The notes beneath the pieces are model-generated. The model worked only from the letters and a program-made list of their open reading frames with translations. It was not told where the DNA came from and made no database searches. A stretch of 47,012 nt of DNA, taken from Massilia sp. MS-15. Lineage in GTDB: Bacteria; Pseudomonadota; Gammaproteobacteria; Burkholderiales; Burkholderiaceae_D. The stretch lies in assembly GCF_020176695.1 (NCBI RefSeq), contig NZ_JAIWIA010000047.1, forward strand, positions 1 to 47,012, read 5' to 3'. Numbering within the stretch: the stretch's first letter is position 1; the number at the start of each line of letters is the position of its first letter. The position numbers were made by a program, and so were the translations under genes. Of this stretch, positions 26,371 to 35,575 are shown piece by piece.

Positions 26371-26466
26371 GGCGAGCCTGATCTGCGGCACTTGCGGTGA
26401 ACGGCTTTGGCTGCTTCGTTCCCGACCTGACCAGGTAAACCATGCCGCAATGCGCAGGGGCCCGCC
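26371..26466 (-). ncRNA. ffs: Signal recognition particle RNA, small bacterial type (4.5S)
   Basis: Read on the minus strand, the conserved SRP apical domain is clear: GGTTTACCTGGTCAGGTCGG, then GAACGAAGCAGCCAAAGCCG. The ends pair as GGCGGGCC (26459-26466) with GGCTCGCC (26371-26378), giving a ~96-nt hairpin. It binds Ffh and targets nascent membrane proteins. It lies between the chemoreceptor and the DJ-1-like gene, with dnaX one gene further on, a common betaproteobacterial neighbourhood. Confidence 0.95.
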
Positions 26467-26473
26467 AGCGGCC

Positions 26474-26479
26474 ATTATA
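26474..26479 (-). promoter_or_regulatory. -10 box of SRP RNA promoter
   Basis: Perfect TATAAT on the minus strand (26474-26479), preceded by GGG and spaced 7 bases from the first G of the SRP RNA at 26466. The -35 region at 17 bp is poor (GCCCCA). Confidence 0.75.
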
Positions 26480-26517
26480 CCCGACCCCATGGTTTTTGGG
26501 GCCGGATCTTGCAAGGA

Positions 26518-27204
26518 CTAGGCGCGATCCTTCAGCAGCGCCAGCAAGGCACGCGCGGCCTCTTCGGACGATGCAGGATTCTGCCCCGTGACCAGGAGGC
26601 CGTCGGTCAGGACATGGGGCTGCCAGTCATCCGTCTTGCTGTACTCGCCGCCGTTTTTCACCAGCATGTCCTCGACCAGGAAAGGCACGACCCCGGTCAG
26701 GCCCACCGCCTCCTCTTCGGTATTGGTAAAGCCGGTCACGCGCTTGCCCTTGACCAGCAAATCGCCATCCACGCCCCTGACGCGCGCCAGTACGCCGGGG
26801 GCGTGGCACACGGCCGCCACCGGCTTGCCGGCCGCGATCATGGCCTCGATCAGGCGAATCGACTCGGCATCCGTGGCCAGGTCCCACAGGGGGCCGTGGC
26901 CGCCAGGATAGAACACGGCGTCGAACGCTTCCGCGCGCACGCCCGACAGGGTCACCGTCTGCGCCAGCGCCTGCTGGGCCTGCGGGTCGGCGCGAAAACG
27001 CCGGGTCGCCTCGGTCTGGGCGTCCGGTTCGTCGCTCTTCGGGTCGAGCGGCGGCTGGCCGCCCTTGGGCGAGGCCAGCGTCAAGCGCGCGCCGGCATCC
27101 TTGAACACATAATAGGGCGCGGCGAACTCTTCCAGCCAGAATCCGGTTTTCTTGCCGGTGTCGCCGAGGCGGTCGTGCGAAGTCAGCACCATCAGGATGT
27201 TCAT
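26518..27204 (-). CDS. DJ-1/PfpI superfamily protein (Hsp31/glyoxalase III-like)
   Basis: A 228-residue protein. The N-terminal MNILMVLTSHDRLGDTGKKT is followed by GFWLEEFAAPYYVF, whose Glu (E25/E26) is the conserved acid of the Hsp31-like branch. The nucleophile elbow AAVCHAPGVL places Cys133-His134, and the upstream FYPGGHGPLWDL is also typical. Members act as glutathione-independent glyoxalase III, deglycase-like or chaperone proteins handling methylglyoxal stress. GGAGG lies just before the ATG at 27204. It starts downstream of ubiD on the same strand with a 76-base gap, so it could be co-transcribed. Confidence 0.9.
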   Translation of the reverse strand: MNILMVLTSHDRLGDTGKKTGFWLEEFAAPYYVFKDAGARLTLASPKGGQPPLDPKSDEPDAQTEATRRFRADPQAQQALAQTVTLSGVRAEAFDAVFYPGGHGPLWDLATDAESIRLIEAMIAAGKPVAAVCHAPGVLARVRGVDGDLLVKGKRVTGFTNTEEEAVGLTGVVPFLVEDMLVKNGGEYSKTDDWQPHVLTDGLLVTGQNPASSEEAARALLALLKDRA

Positions 27205-27280
27205 CCAGCCTCCAATGCAGGTTCGTTGGGAAAAGGGCAGTCTAGCCGCCCCCTGCCCCGCACGACGCACGGGAGCCGGA

Positions 27281-28765
27281 CTACAGGCCCAGCGTGCCCC
27301 AGATGTCGTCCACGCGCGCCTTGACTTCCGGCGTCATCGCGATCGGCACGCCCCATTCACGGTTGGTTTCTCCCGGCCACTTGTTGGTGGCGTCGATCCC
27401 CATCTTGCTGCCCAGGCCACTGATCGGCGAAGCGAAGTCGAGGTAGTCGATCGGCGTGTTGTCGACCAGGACCGTGTCGCGGGTCGGGTCGACCCGGGTG
27501 GTAATGGCCCAGATCACTTCCTTCCAGTCGCGCACGTCGACATCCTCGTCCACCACCACGATGAACTTCGTATACATGAACTGGCGCAGGAAGCTCCACA
27601 CCCCGAACATCACGCGCTTGGCGTGACCCGCGTACTGCTTCTTCATCTGCACCACCGCCATCCGGTAGCTGCAGCCTTCCGGCGGCAGGTAGAAGTCGGT
27701 GATCTCGCTGAACTGCTTCTGCAGCAGCGGAATGAAGACTTCGTTCAGCGCCACGCCCAGCACCGCCGGCTCGTCGGGCGGCTTGCCGGTATAGGTCGAG
27801 TGGTAGATCGGATCGCGCCGCATCGTGATGCGGTCGATGGTGAACACCGGGAAGCTGTCCTGCTCGTTGTAATAGCCGGTGTGGTCGCCGTACGGACCTT
27901 CGAGTGCGTGCTCGAAGCCGGACGGGTGGTTCGCGTCCGGGTAGATATGCCCTTCCAGCACGATCTCGCTTGACGCCGGTACCCGCAGTTCGCTGCCAAT
28001 GGCCTTGGTGAGCGCGGTGCGCTGGCCGCGCAGCAGGCCGGCGAACTGGTATTCGGACAGGCTGTCCGGTACCGGCGTGACGGCGCCCAGGATGGTGGCC
28101 GGGTCGGCGCCCAGCGCCACCGCCACCGGATAGGGCTTGCCCGGATTGGCCAGCGCATGCTCGCGGAAATCGAGGGCGCCGCCGCGGTGCGCCAGCCAGC
28201 GCATGATCACCTTGTTGCGGCCCAGCACTTGCTGGCGGTAGATGCCCAGGTTCTGGCGCTTCTTGTGCGGTCCCTTGGTAATGACCAGGCCCCAGGTGAT
28301 CAGCGGCGCGACGTCGCCCGGCCAGCAGTGCTGGATCGGCAGGCGCGCCAGGTCCACGTCCTGCCCTTCCCAGACGATCTCCTGGCAGGGGGCGCCGCGC
28401 ACTTCTTTCGGCGCCATGTCCCACACCGCCTTGACGAGCGAACCCAGGCCCATGATGTCCTTGAAGCCCTTGGGCGGCTCCGGCTCCTTCAGGCGCGCCA
28501 GCACGTGGCCGATCTTGCGCAGTTCACCCACGTCCTCGGCGCCCATGCCGAGCGCCACCCGGCGCGGGGTGCCGAACAGGTTGCCCAGGACGGGAATCGT
28601 GTGTCCCGCCGGCTGCGCAAACAGCAGGGCGGGGCCTTCGGCGCGCAGGGTACGGTCGCAGATTTCCGTCATCTCGAGGTGGGGCGAGACCGGTACACCG
28701 ACCCGCTTGAGCTCGCCCATGCGCTCGAGTTGCGCCATAAAATCCCGTAAATCTGAATATTTCAT
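27281..28765 (-). CDS. ubiD: 4-hydroxy-3-polyprenylbenzoate decarboxylase UbiD
   Basis: A 494-residue UbiD (E. coli 497). Markers are [20 protein letters not shown] at the N-terminus, the prenylated-FMN/Mn site region [39 protein letters not shown], and [13 protein letters not shown] near the end. It decarboxylates the aromatic ring precursor in ubiquinone synthesis using prenylated FMN made by UbiX; ubiX is not in this window. The ATG at 28765 (MKYSD) is preferred over a TTG one codon earlier. Confidence 0.98.
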   Translation of the reverse strand: MKYSDLRDFMAQLERMGELKRVGVPVSPHLEMTEICDRTLRAEGPALLFAQPAGHTIPVLGNLFGTPRRVALGMGAEDVGELRKIGHVLARLKEPEPPKGFKDIMGLGSLVKAVWDMAPKEVRGAPCQEIVWEGQDVDLARLPIQHCWPGDVAPLITWGLVITKGPHKKRQNLGIYRQQVLGRNKVIMRWLAHRGGALDFREHALANPGKPYPVAVALGADPATILGAVTPVPDSLSEYQFAGLLRGQRTALTKAIGSELRVPASSEIVLEGHIYPDANHPSGFEHALEGPYGDHTGYYNEQDSFPVFTIDRITMRRDPIYHSTYTGKPPDEPAVLGVALNEVFIPLLQKQFSEITDFYLPPEGCSYRMAVVQMKKQYAGHAKRVMFGVWSFLRQFMYTKFIVVVDEDVDVRDWKEVIWAITTRVDPTRDTVLVDNTPIDYLDFASPISGLGSKMGIDATNKWPGETNREWGVPIAMTPEVKARVDDIWGTLGL

Positions 28766-28897
28766 CAAGTTTTGATCGTTATCTCGTCAGTAGAAGCTGG
28801 TTCAAGGCAGCATGCCAAGTAGCTGATTTTGCAAGACTTTTAAAAATTTCGGCTTGGCAATCAGACCTAAAAGTAATAAGAGCGGATCGTGCTAGGG

Positions 28898-28926
28898 TTG
28901 ACTTGGTATAAGCGAGCCACTAGAAT
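28898..28926 (+). promoter_or_regulatory. Strong sigma-70 promoter upstream of transglycosylase
   Basis: TTGACT (28898-28903) and TAGAAT (28921-28926) with 17 bp spacing, 10 of 12 bases matching the consensus. Transcription would begin near 28933, leaving an untranslated leader of about 317 bases before the ATG at 29251. Confidence 0.7.
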
Positions 28927-28933
28927 CCGTCCT

Positions 28934-29250
28934 ACTTGATGAGGCAGGCAAATCTTTCCGACACGATTTTAGCTGTTCTCATGCATTCACGGGGTCGGGG
29001 CCCCACATGACATTTTTGAGGAGTGTTTTCACTGGGCGTCTGCCCAATCCCCCGAGACAGTTGTTGAGCCACTGGTTCCACCCGCCTGGGTTTCAAAGCA
29101 GCCAGCTGTAGCAAGGCAATGACGGCGTTAGTCGGCCGCGACGCGGCGACCTACGATATTTCTGATGCACGGCAATCAGTTACCCGACACAGCGCGTATT
29201 TGTTTACACGCCGTGACAGGAGTCCTTTTTGCCGCGACAAGGGGAATTCG
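28934..29250 (+). other. Long structured leader of the transglycosylase gene
   Basis: About 317 bases without a convincing gene. Hairpins visible are TGGGC/GCCCA (29033-29046) and GTC-GCCGC/GCGGC-GAC (29131-29150). Longer-range complementarity CACGGC (29168-29173) / GCCGTG (29210-29215) ends near the ribosome binding site. I recognise no known riboswitch or 6S RNA consensus. An in-frame ATG at 29119 could extend the protein but encodes a non-hydrophobic stretch before the membrane segment. Confidence 0.4.
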
Positions 29251-30168
29251 ATGATCCATCGTTTCATCACGAACGCAAGGTTCGTGCAATCCATGGCCAG
29301 CCAGCCAATCACGTGGTCTTCCGTGAGCAAAACGGCACGTGGTGTCTTGAACACCGCACGCAACACCCTGAGCATTTTCGGTCTTTCCGCAGTTGCCATG
29401 CTGGCCCTGCTCTTTACCAACGAAGACCTCGCCAAGCGTGTCTCCGATGTGCTGGATCCACAGCCTGCCGTGGTCGCCGCGGCGGATACGGCCCCGGTCG
29501 TGGTGGCGCCGGTCACCGCGCAGGCGTCGGCCCCGGCCGCGTCGAAGCCGATCGATAGCCAGTACATCGGCAACAGCAAGCAGCAGCAATGGGTCACCAA
29601 CTGGCTGAGCAAGCGCTACCGCGTCGCCAGCGACGCCGCCAACATGCTGGTCTCGACCGCCTACATGACGGCGCATGAGGTCAAGCTGGATCCGCTCCTG
29701 ATCCTGGCGGTGATGGCGATCGAATCCGGCCTGAACCCCTTCGCCGAGAGCGCGATGGGCGCCAAGGGCCTGATGCAGGTCATGGCCAAGGTTCACCATG
29801 ACAAGTTCGAAAAAGTGGGTGGCCAGCAGGCGGCGCTGAATCCGGCTGCCAACATCAAGGTCGGCGCCCTGATCCTGAAAGACTACGTCAAGCGCACCGG
29901 TTCCGTCGAAGGTGGCCTGAAGACCTATGTCGGCGCCGCCGACCTGGAAAGCGATTCCGGCTATGGCGCCAAGGTGCTGGCCGAGTACAAGCGCCTGAAG
30001 ATGGTGGCGCGCGGCCACAAGGTGCCGACCAGGAATCCGCCGGCACCGGCTGCACCGGCCCCGACCGTCGTCGCGAAGCAGTCGCCCGCCGCCAGCCCGG
30101 CCACCGAAGCGCCGGCAGCCGCCCCGGCCAAGGCCGAGATCCAGTCGGAAGCGCTGGCGACCCTGTAA
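29251..30168 (+). CDS. Lytic transglycosylase, SLT domain, membrane-anchored
   Basis: A 305-residue envelope protein. An N-terminal ~45 residues precede a single membrane segment (LSIFGLSAVAMLALLFT). An Ala/Pro-rich linker follows, then an SLT (Slt70-like) domain from about 120 with catalytic Glu158 in MAIESGLNPFAESAMGAKGL, LMQVM, and the GALILKDYVKRTGSVEGGLK region. The C-terminus is an Ala/Pro-rich tail. It should cleave peptidoglycan glycan strands with formation of anhydromuropeptides. AAGGGG lies 7 bases before the ATG. A strong promoter 330 bases upstream and a terminator directly downstream make it a single-gene unit. Confidence 0.9.
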   Translation: MIHRFITNARFVQSMASQPITWSSVSKTARGVLNTARNTLSIFGLSAVAMLALLFTNEDLAKRVSDVLDPQPAVVAAADTAPVVVAPVTAQASAPAASKPIDSQYIGNSKQQQWVTNWLSKRYRVASDAANMLVSTAYMTAHEVKLDPLLILAVMAIESGLNPFAESAMGAKGLMQVMAKVHHDKFEKVGGQQAALNPAANIKVGALILKDYVKRTGSVEGGLKTYVGAADLESDSGYGAKVLAEYKRLKMVARGHKVPTRNPPAPAAPAPTVVAKQSPAASPATEAPAAAPAKAEIQSEALATL

Positions 30169-30196
30169 GCCGGACGGACACACTCCTCACCGACAG

Positions 30197-30222
30197 CCAC
30201 CGCCTTGTGCGGTGGTTTTTTT
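30197..30222 (+). terminator. Rho-independent terminator of transglycosylase gene
   Basis: Perfect 7-bp stem CCACCGC / GCGGTGG with loop CTTGT, followed by seven T, 28 bases after the stop codon. Confidence 0.95.
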
Positions 30223-30293
30223 GCGTTGGAGAGGCGGCCCTGATCACAGGGACGATGGACGCGCGCACGGCAGCCGTGCAACGACCAATAGAC

Positions 30294-30320
30294 AAAAAAA
30301 ACCACTGGCATGGCCAGTGG
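30294..30320 (-). terminator. Rho-independent terminator of ribB-ribH-nusB
   Basis: On the minus strand an 8-bp stem CCACTGGC / GCCAGTGG (arms 30313-30320 and 30302-30309) with a 3-base loop, followed by eight T (30294-30301). It lies 30 bases after the nusB stop. Confidence 0.93.
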
Positions 30321-30349
30321 CTTCTATATAGATAGAGGAAAGCTTGCGC

Positions 30350-30820
30350 TCAGCGGCGCGCGTCCGCCCCCACCTCGTCCGGACGCAGGTTTGAAGCCAG
30401 CTTGTCCAGCACGCCGTTGACGTACTTGTGGCCATCGATGCCGCCGAAGGACTTGGTCAGCTCGACCGCCTCGTTGATGACCACCCGGTAGGGGATCTCC
30501 GGATGGTTCTTCAGCTCGTAGGCGCCCAGCAGCAGGACGCCATGCTCGATCGGCGACAGCTCGGCGATGCCGCGGTCGATCAGCGGAGCGATGGCTTCGC
30601 GCAGCTCGACCGAGGTGGCGATGGCGCCGTTCAGCAGTTCGCTGAAGAATTCGCCATCGGCCTTGTCGAAGCCGTGCGCGCCGCGGATGTTGGTCACGAC
30701 CGTGCGGGCCGGTTCATTGTTGAGCAGCCATTGATACAGGCCCTGCAGCGCGAACTCGCGCGCGCGGTGGCGCGGGGTGCGGTTCTTGCTCGGGTTGGCA
30801 TGCGTGGTCTTGTCGGTCAT
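30350..30820 (-). CDS. nusB: Transcription antitermination factor NusB
   Basis: A 156-residue all-helical NusB. Markers are RHRAREFALQGLYQWLLN near the N-terminus, IDRGIAELSPIEHGVLLLGA, and the conserved VVINEAVELTKSFGGIDGHKYVNGVLDKLA end. With NusE/S10 it binds boxA RNA and supports rRNA antitermination. It is last in the ribB-ribH-nusB unit, the widespread proteobacterial order, 24 bases after ribH. Confidence 0.98.
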   Translation of the reverse strand: MTDKTTHANPSKNRTPRHRAREFALQGLYQWLLNNEPARTVVTNIRGAHGFDKADGEFFSELLNGAIATSVELREAIAPLIDRGIAELSPIEHGVLLLGAYELKNHPEIPYRVVINEAVELTKSFGGIDGHKYVNGVLDKLASNLRPDEVGADARR

Positions 30821-30844
30821 GTGTTTACTTCCTTATTCTCGCTG

Positions 30845-31324
30845 TTACTCTTCCTCAGCCTGCAGCTCTTCCAGCGCGAACAGCAGGTTCGACATCTCGA
30901 CCGCGACGCGCGCCGCCTCCAGGCCCTTCTCGGCCATGCGGGCCTCGGCCTGCTCGTCGTTCTCGGTGGTAAGGATCGCGTTGGCGATCGGCATGCCGTA
31001 GTCGAGGCCGATGCGGGTGATGCCCGCGCCCGATTCGTTCGAGACCAGCTCGAAGTGGTAGGTCTCGCCGCGGATCACCGCGCCCAGCGCGACCAGCGCG
31101 TCGAACTGCTGGGTCTCGGCCATTTTCTGCAGCGCCAGTGGCACTTCCAGCGCACCCGGCACGGTGATGTGGAGGATGTCCTCGTCGGCCACGCCCAGGC
31201 GCTTCAATTCGGCCAGGCAGGACGACAGCAGGCCGTGGCCGATGTCGGCGTTGAACCGTGCCTGCACGATGCCGATGCGCAGGCCTTCACCCGCCAGATT
31301 GCTTTCAAAAGTTCCTACCGTCAT
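30845..31324 (-). CDS. ribH: 6,7-dimethyl-8-ribityllumazine synthase
   Basis: A 159-residue lumazine synthase. It has the substrate-site motifs [24 protein letters not shown] and [14 protein letters not shown], with the catalytic His in the last. It condenses the ribityl-pyrimidine with dihydroxybutanone phosphate. The length is normal. It lies between ribB (67-base gap) and nusB. Confidence 0.98.
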   Translation of the reverse strand: MTVGTFESNLAGEGLRIGIVQARFNADIGHGLLSSCLAELKRLGVADEDILHITVPGALEVPLALQKMAETQQFDALVALGAVIRGETYHFELVSNESGAGITRIGLDYGMPIANAILTTENDEQAEARMAEKGLEAARVAVEMSNLLFALEELQAEEE

Positions 31325-31391
31325 GGCTGACCTCTTCTTCTCGATTGGTATGTAGCTATATTAGTGTGATTTCGCGTGCGGGCGCGCCGCA

Positions 31392-32498
31392 TCACGCGCT
31401 CGGCTGCGGCAGGTAGCCCGTGACTTCCAGGTCGAAGCCCGTCATCGACGGCATCTTGCGCGGGTTGGCCAGCAGCTGCATCTTGCCCACGCCCAGGTGA
31501 CGCAGGATCTGGGCGCCAATGCCATAGGTGCGCAGGTCCATCGAGGCCGCGCGGGCGGTCCTGGCGCTGGTCTCGCGCGGTGCGAACTGGGCGAACAGCT
31601 CGTCGGCGGTCTCGCCGCAGTTCAGCAGCACGATGGCGCCGCTGTCGCCGGCCTGCACCGTCTTCATGGCCGAGGCCAGGTCCCAGGAGTGGGTCGAGGC
31701 GCAGTTGCCGAGCACGTCGAGGATGGACACCGGCTGGTGCACGCGCACCAGGGTTTCCTTGTCGCGCGCGATCTCGCCGTGCACCAGGGCCAGGTGAGCC
31801 GCGCCGCTCGGCTTGTCGCGGAAGGCGAGCAGCTTGAACTCGCCGTAGGGCGTGTGCAGCTGGCGCTCGGCCACGCGCTCGACCAGGCTTTCGTTCTGGC
31901 TGCGGTAGTGGATCAGGTCGGCGATGGTGCCGATCTTCAGATTGTGTTCCCTGGCGAATTCCAGCAGGTCCGGCAGGCGCGCCATGGTGCCGTCTTCCTT
32001 GATGATCTCGCAGATCACCGAGGCTGGGGTCAGGCCGGCCATCTCGGTCAGGTCGCAGCCGGCCTCGGTATGGCCGGCGCGCATCAGGACGCCGCCCTTC
32101 TGGGCGCGCAGCGGGAAGATGTGGCCCGGCTGCACCAGGTCGTCCGGCGTCGTGCCCTTGTTCACGGCCACCTGGATGGTGCGCGCGCGGTCGGCCGCGG
32201 AAATGCCGGTCGTCACGCCCTCGGCCGCTTCGATCGACACCGTGAAATTGGTGCCGAACGACGTGCCATTCTTCGACGTCATCATCGGCAGGGCCAACGC
32301 GTCGCAGCGCTCCTCGGTCAGCGTCAGGCAGACCAGGCCGCGCGCATGACGGATCATGAAATTGATCGCTTCCGGTGTGACGAAGTCGGCGGCAAGCACC
32401 AGGTCGCCTTCGTTTTCACGGTCCTCTTCGTCGACGAGAATGACCATGCGCCCTGCGCGCAACTCGGCAACAATTTCCTCGGTGCTGGAGATAGACAT
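31392..32498 (-). CDS. ribB: DHBP synthase RibB with degenerate RibA domain (RibBX-like)
   Basis: A 368-residue protein. Residues 1-205 are a complete 3,4-dihydroxy-2-butanone-4-phosphate synthase: [49 protein letters not shown] and [18 protein letters not shown]. Residues 210-368 keep the GTP cyclohydrolase II outline ([15 protein letters not shown] ... [20 protein letters not shown]). However, they lack the zinc-binding segment with SECLTGD...RCDC that the enzyme needs; the equivalent positions read [13 protein letters not shown]. The second domain is therefore probably not a GTP cyclohydrolase, and a separate ribA is expected elsewhere. Such RibBX hybrids are known in other proteobacteria. 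I see no FMN riboswitch upstream. Confidence 0.95.
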   Translation of the reverse strand: MSISSTEEIVAELRAGRMVILVDEEDRENEGDLVLAADFVTPEAINFMIRHARGLVCLTLTEERCDALALPMMTSKNGTSFGTNFTVSIEAAEGVTTGISAADRARTIQVAVNKGTTPDDLVQPGHIFPLRAQKGGVLMRAGHTEAGCDLTEMAGLTPASVICEIIKEDGTMARLPDLLEFAREHNLKIGTIADLIHYRSQNESLVERVAERQLHTPYGEFKLLAFRDKPSGAAHLALVHGEIARDKETLVRVHQPVSILDVLGNCASTHSWDLASAMKTVQAGDSGAIVLLNCGETADELFAQFAPRETSARTARAASMDLRTYGIGAQILRHLGVGKMQLLANPRKMPSMTGFDLEVTGYLPQPSA

Positions 32499-32858
32499 AC
32501 GGGATTTCCTTGAAACGGGGGGATTTTTGCTTAATCCGCTATTTTAAAGGATTTACCGCCTTTCAAGCGATGGCGGATGTTTGTCACAGCACGAGACCGC
32601 CGATTCGTCAATCATTGTTGCCATCAGGCAACAATGCAAGATAGCGATGCATGTCAGGAAATATATTTGTTAAGCTCTAATTTCCTGCACGCAACGAATC
32701 AACCTCTGTGTCGTTAACTCGATTATGATAAAAATACTACGACTAAAAATGTCGTTGCGGCTATTTGCTGACGGCACTGCCGTCCCGACCGGAGTTGCCA
32801 TGATGTTACTTCGCCCTGTAGATAGTCGCTGCGCGGCCCCGATAGAAAGGTGGCACCG
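32499..32858. other. AT-richer divergent regulatory region, ribB / REC-GAF-GGDEF-EAL
   Basis: A 360-base gap between divergent genes, clearly AT-richer than its surroundings. It holds a perfect inverted repeat at 32613-32636 and a smaller one ACGAC/GTCGT at 32739-32755. I found no FMN-riboswitch core sequences and no convincing -35/-10 pair with correct spacing, although TATGAT (32724-32729) could be a -10 for the plus-strand gene. Confidence 0.5.
32613..32636. repeat. Perfect 10-bp inverted repeat
   Basis: CATTGTTGCC (32613-32622) and GGCAACAATG (32627-32636) around ATCA. It has no T-run on either side and lies mid-way in a divergent promoter region, so an operator or an RNA hairpin early in a leader is more likely than a terminator. 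Confidence 0.7.
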
Positions 32859-35525
32859 ATGGCCACGATCCTGATCGTCGACGACAGGCCAAGCAACCGC
32901 GCCTTCCTGCATGCGCTGCTGGGCTATACCGGCCATCGCCTGCTGGAAGCGGAAGACGGCGCGGGAGCGCTGGCCCTGGTGCGCGCCGAACTGCCCGACC
33001 TGGTCATCACCGACCTCCTGATGCCGGTCATGGATGGCTATGAACTGGCGCAGAAGATCCGTGAAGATGCGCGCCTGCGCGACATCCGCGTGATCTTCTT
33101 TTCCGCCGTCTACGCCGAACGCGAAACCCAGGCGATGGCGGCGCGCTGCGGCGTCGCCACCGTCCTGCCCAAGCCGGCCGATCCGCAGGACATCCTCGAT
33201 GCCGTGCAGGCCGAACTGGGCGTGACCGCCGGCACCACGCCATTGCCCGCGGCGCCAGAAAATGACCGCGCCCTGCCCTTCGACCTGAGCGCGCGCCTGA
33301 GCGAGCTGGAGCGCATGTGCCTGGCGCTGATCGGTGAGCGGAGGGTCGAGACCCTGGCCGCCTCCTTCCTCGACGCCGCCCGGCGCGTGCTGCACGCCGA
33401 CTGTGCCGCCCTGTGCCTGCTCGAGCGCGACGAACGCAGCGTGCGCCACCTCGACACCTGGTCGCTCGACAGGGGTTTGCTGGCCGCGCACGCGCTCGAC
33501 GAGACCCACCTGCCCGGCATGCTGCTGCGCGCCCGCGCCCCGCTGCGCCTGGCCAGCGGCGACCCGGCGCTCGACAGCCTGCCGGGCTGCCACCCGCCGC
33601 TCGGCAGCTTCCTCGGCTTGCAGGTGCATGACCTGCAGCATCCGCACGGCTGGCTGTACTGCGCGCGCAGCCCAGGCGGGCCCGCCTTCAGCGACGAGGA
33701 AGAGCGCTGGGCCAGCGCCCTCGCCGCCCAGCTGGCGGTGGCCTACGAGAACCTGAACCTGTACGACGTGGTGCAGCGCCACGCCGCCCAGCTGCAGCTG
33801 GAGGCGCTGGCGCGCGCCGACGCCGACGCCGCCCTGCGCGAGAGCGAGCACCGGCTGGAACTGGCGCGCCAGGTGTTCGACAGCACCCAGGAAGGCATCA
33901 TGATGACCGATGCCGACGCCAACATCGTCGCGGTCAATCCCGCCTTCGAGGACATTACCGGCTACCGCGAGGCGGACGTGCTGGGCCACAACCCGCGCGT
34001 GCTGCGTTCGGGGCGCCACGACGCCACCTTCTACCGCGACATGTGGCACTGCCTGGAAAAGGACGGACAATGGCGCGGCGAAATCTGGAACCGCCGCAAG
34101 AACGGCGAGGTCTATCCCGAGCGGCTCAGCATCAGCGCCGTGCGCGACGAATCCGGCCGGCGCACCGCCTACGTCTCGGTGTCGAGCGACCTGTCGGCGC
34201 TGAAGGCGGCCCACCACCAGCTCGACTTCCTGTCAAACCACGACGCGCTCACCCTGCTGCCGAACCGCTCGCTGTTCAACGACCGGCTGCAGCAGGCGAT
34301 GGCGGCGGCGCGCCTGGGCGAGGGCCAGCTGGCGCTGTTGCTGTTCAACGTCGACCGCCTGTCGCGTATCAACGACAGCCTCGGCCATGCGGCCGGGGAC
34401 GCCGTGCTGCGCGAGGTGGCGCGCCGGGTCGGCGAGATCGCCGGTCCCACCGACACCCTGGCGCGGCTGTCCGGCGACGAGTTCGTGCTGCTGCTCACCA
34501 GTTGCCAGGACAATGAGGACATCATCCTCGCCGCGCGCCGCCTGATCGACGCCATCGCCCAGCCGCACGTGGTGGGCGGGCACGACATCGTGGTCACGGG
34601 CAGCGTCGGCATCAGCATCTTCCCGCGCGATGGCGGCGCGCCGGGCGACCTGCTGAAGGCCGCCGACGCCGCCCTGGGCGACATGAAGCGGTCGGGACGC
34701 AATGGCTTCCGCTTCTTCAAGGGCGAGATGAATGCCCAGGCGCTGCGCTGGCTGGCCCTGGAAACCCGGCTGCGGCGCGCCATCGAGCGCGAGGAGCTGG
34801 CGCTGCACTACCAGCCGCAGATCTCGCGCATCGACGGCAGCGTGGTTGGCATGGAAGCCCTGCTGCGCTGGCGCAGCGAGGAAATCGGCGCGGTGCCGCC
34901 GGGCGACTTCATCCCGCTCGCCGAGGATACCGGCCTGATCCATCCGATCGGCGAATGGGTCATCCGCCGCGCCTGCTTCCAGAACAAGGCCTGGCAAAAT
35001 GCCGGCCTGACGCCGGTGCGGGTGGCGGTGAATGTCTCGGCCAACCAGTTCAAGTCCGGCGCGGTGTGCGCGATCGTGCGCAAGGCCCTGGCCGACAGCG
35101 GCCTGGCGCCGCGCTACCTGGAAGTGGAGCTGACCGAAAGCGTGATGCTGGGCGACAGCGCCGCCGCCGAGGCGCAAATGGCCGAGCTGCGCGCAATGGG
35201 CGTCTCGCTCTCGCTGGACGACTTCGGCACCGGCTACTCCTCGCTCGGCTACCTGTCCCGCTTCCCGCTCGACAAGCTCAAGATCGACCAGACCTTCGTG
35301 CGCAACATCACCACCGAGGGGCGCAGCGCGGCCATCGCCCAGGCCACCATCGCGCTGGCCCAGGGCCTGTCGCTGTCGGTGGTGGCCGAGGGCGTGGAGA
35401 CGGTGGGCCAGCGCGATTTCCTGGGGCTGATCGGCTGCGACGTGATGCAGGGCTACCTGTACAGCCGGCCGGTGCCGGCGCACGAGATGGCCCAGCTGCT
35501 GGCCAAGGGACGCGTCGCCGTGTGA
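32859..35525 (+). CDS. Response regulator: REC-GAF-PAS-GGDEF-EAL
   Basis: An 888-residue cytoplasmic protein. The receiver domain (ILIVDDRPSNRAFL, acceptor D in LVITDLLMPVMDG, K in LPKPAD) is followed by a GAF-like domain (about 150-300) and a PAS domain (ARQVFDSTQEGIMMTDADAN ... EDITGYREADVLGHN). GGDEF appears as SGDEF, with GPTD instead of an R-x-x-D I-site. EAL is complete: [38 protein letters not shown]. The lost I-site Arg suggests no product inhibition at this site. GTG at 32850 is an alternative, but AAAGG spacing favours the ATG at 32859. This is the third GGDEF-EAL protein in the window; no partner kinase is adjacent. Confidence 0.94.
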   Translation: MATILIVDDRPSNRAFLHALLGYTGHRLLEAEDGAGALALVRAELPDLVITDLLMPVMDGYELAQKIREDARLRDIRVIFFSAVYAERETQAMAARCGVATVLPKPADPQDILDAVQAELGVTAGTTPLPAAPENDRALPFDLSARLSELERMCLALIGERRVETLAASFLDAARRVLHADCAALCLLERDERSVRHLDTWSLDRGLLAAHALDETHLPGMLLRARAPLRLASGDPALDSLPGCHPPLGSFLGLQVHDLQHPHGWLYCARSPGGPAFSDEEERWASALAAQLAVAYENLNLYDVVQRHAAQLQLEALARADADAALRESEHRLELARQVFDSTQEGIMMTDADANIVAVNPAFEDITGYREADVLGHNPRVLRSGRHDATFYRDMWHCLEKDGQWRGEIWNRRKNGEVYPERLSISAVRDESGRRTAYVSVSSDLSALKAAHHQLDFLSNHDALTLLPNRSLFNDRLQQAMAAARLGEGQLALLLFNVDRLSRINDSLGHAAGDAVLREVARRVGEIAGPTDTLARLSGDEFVLLLTSCQDNEDIILAARRLIDAIAQPHVVGGHDIVVTGSVGISIFPRDGGAPGDLLKAADAALGDMKRSGRNGFRFFKGEMNAQALRWLALETRLRRAIEREELALHYQPQISRIDGSVVGMEALLRWRSEEIGAVPPGDFIPLAEDTGLIHPIGEWVIRRACFQNKAWQNAGLTPVRVAVNVSANQFKSGAVCAIVRKALADSGLAPRYLEVELTESVMLGDSAAAEAQMAELRAMGVSLSLDDFGTGYSSLGYLSRFPLDKLKIDQTFVRNITTEGRSAAIAQATIALAQGLSLSVVAEGVETVGQRDFLGLIGCDVMQGYLYSRPVPAHEMAQLLAKGRVAV

Positions 35526-35575
35526 ATGGCTATCCATGTCCCTGAGCCTGTGTACCTACGCAACAGTTTCCTCGG

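Noticed and set aside
28934..29110. 6S RNA or other known standalone RNA
   Set aside because: No 6S-like long closing helix or central bubble could be drawn and there is no terminator before the coding region.
29119..29250. Extended N-terminus of the transglycosylase from ATG 29119
   Set aside because: The extra 44 residues have no signal-like character. The ATG at 29251 has a good AAGGGG site and sits directly before the membrane-anchored part.
32499..32640. FMN riboswitch upstream of ribB
   Set aside because: The conserved cores expected for this class (for example the AGGGTGAAATTCCC-type and GCCCGCGA-type segments) are not visible on the minus strand.
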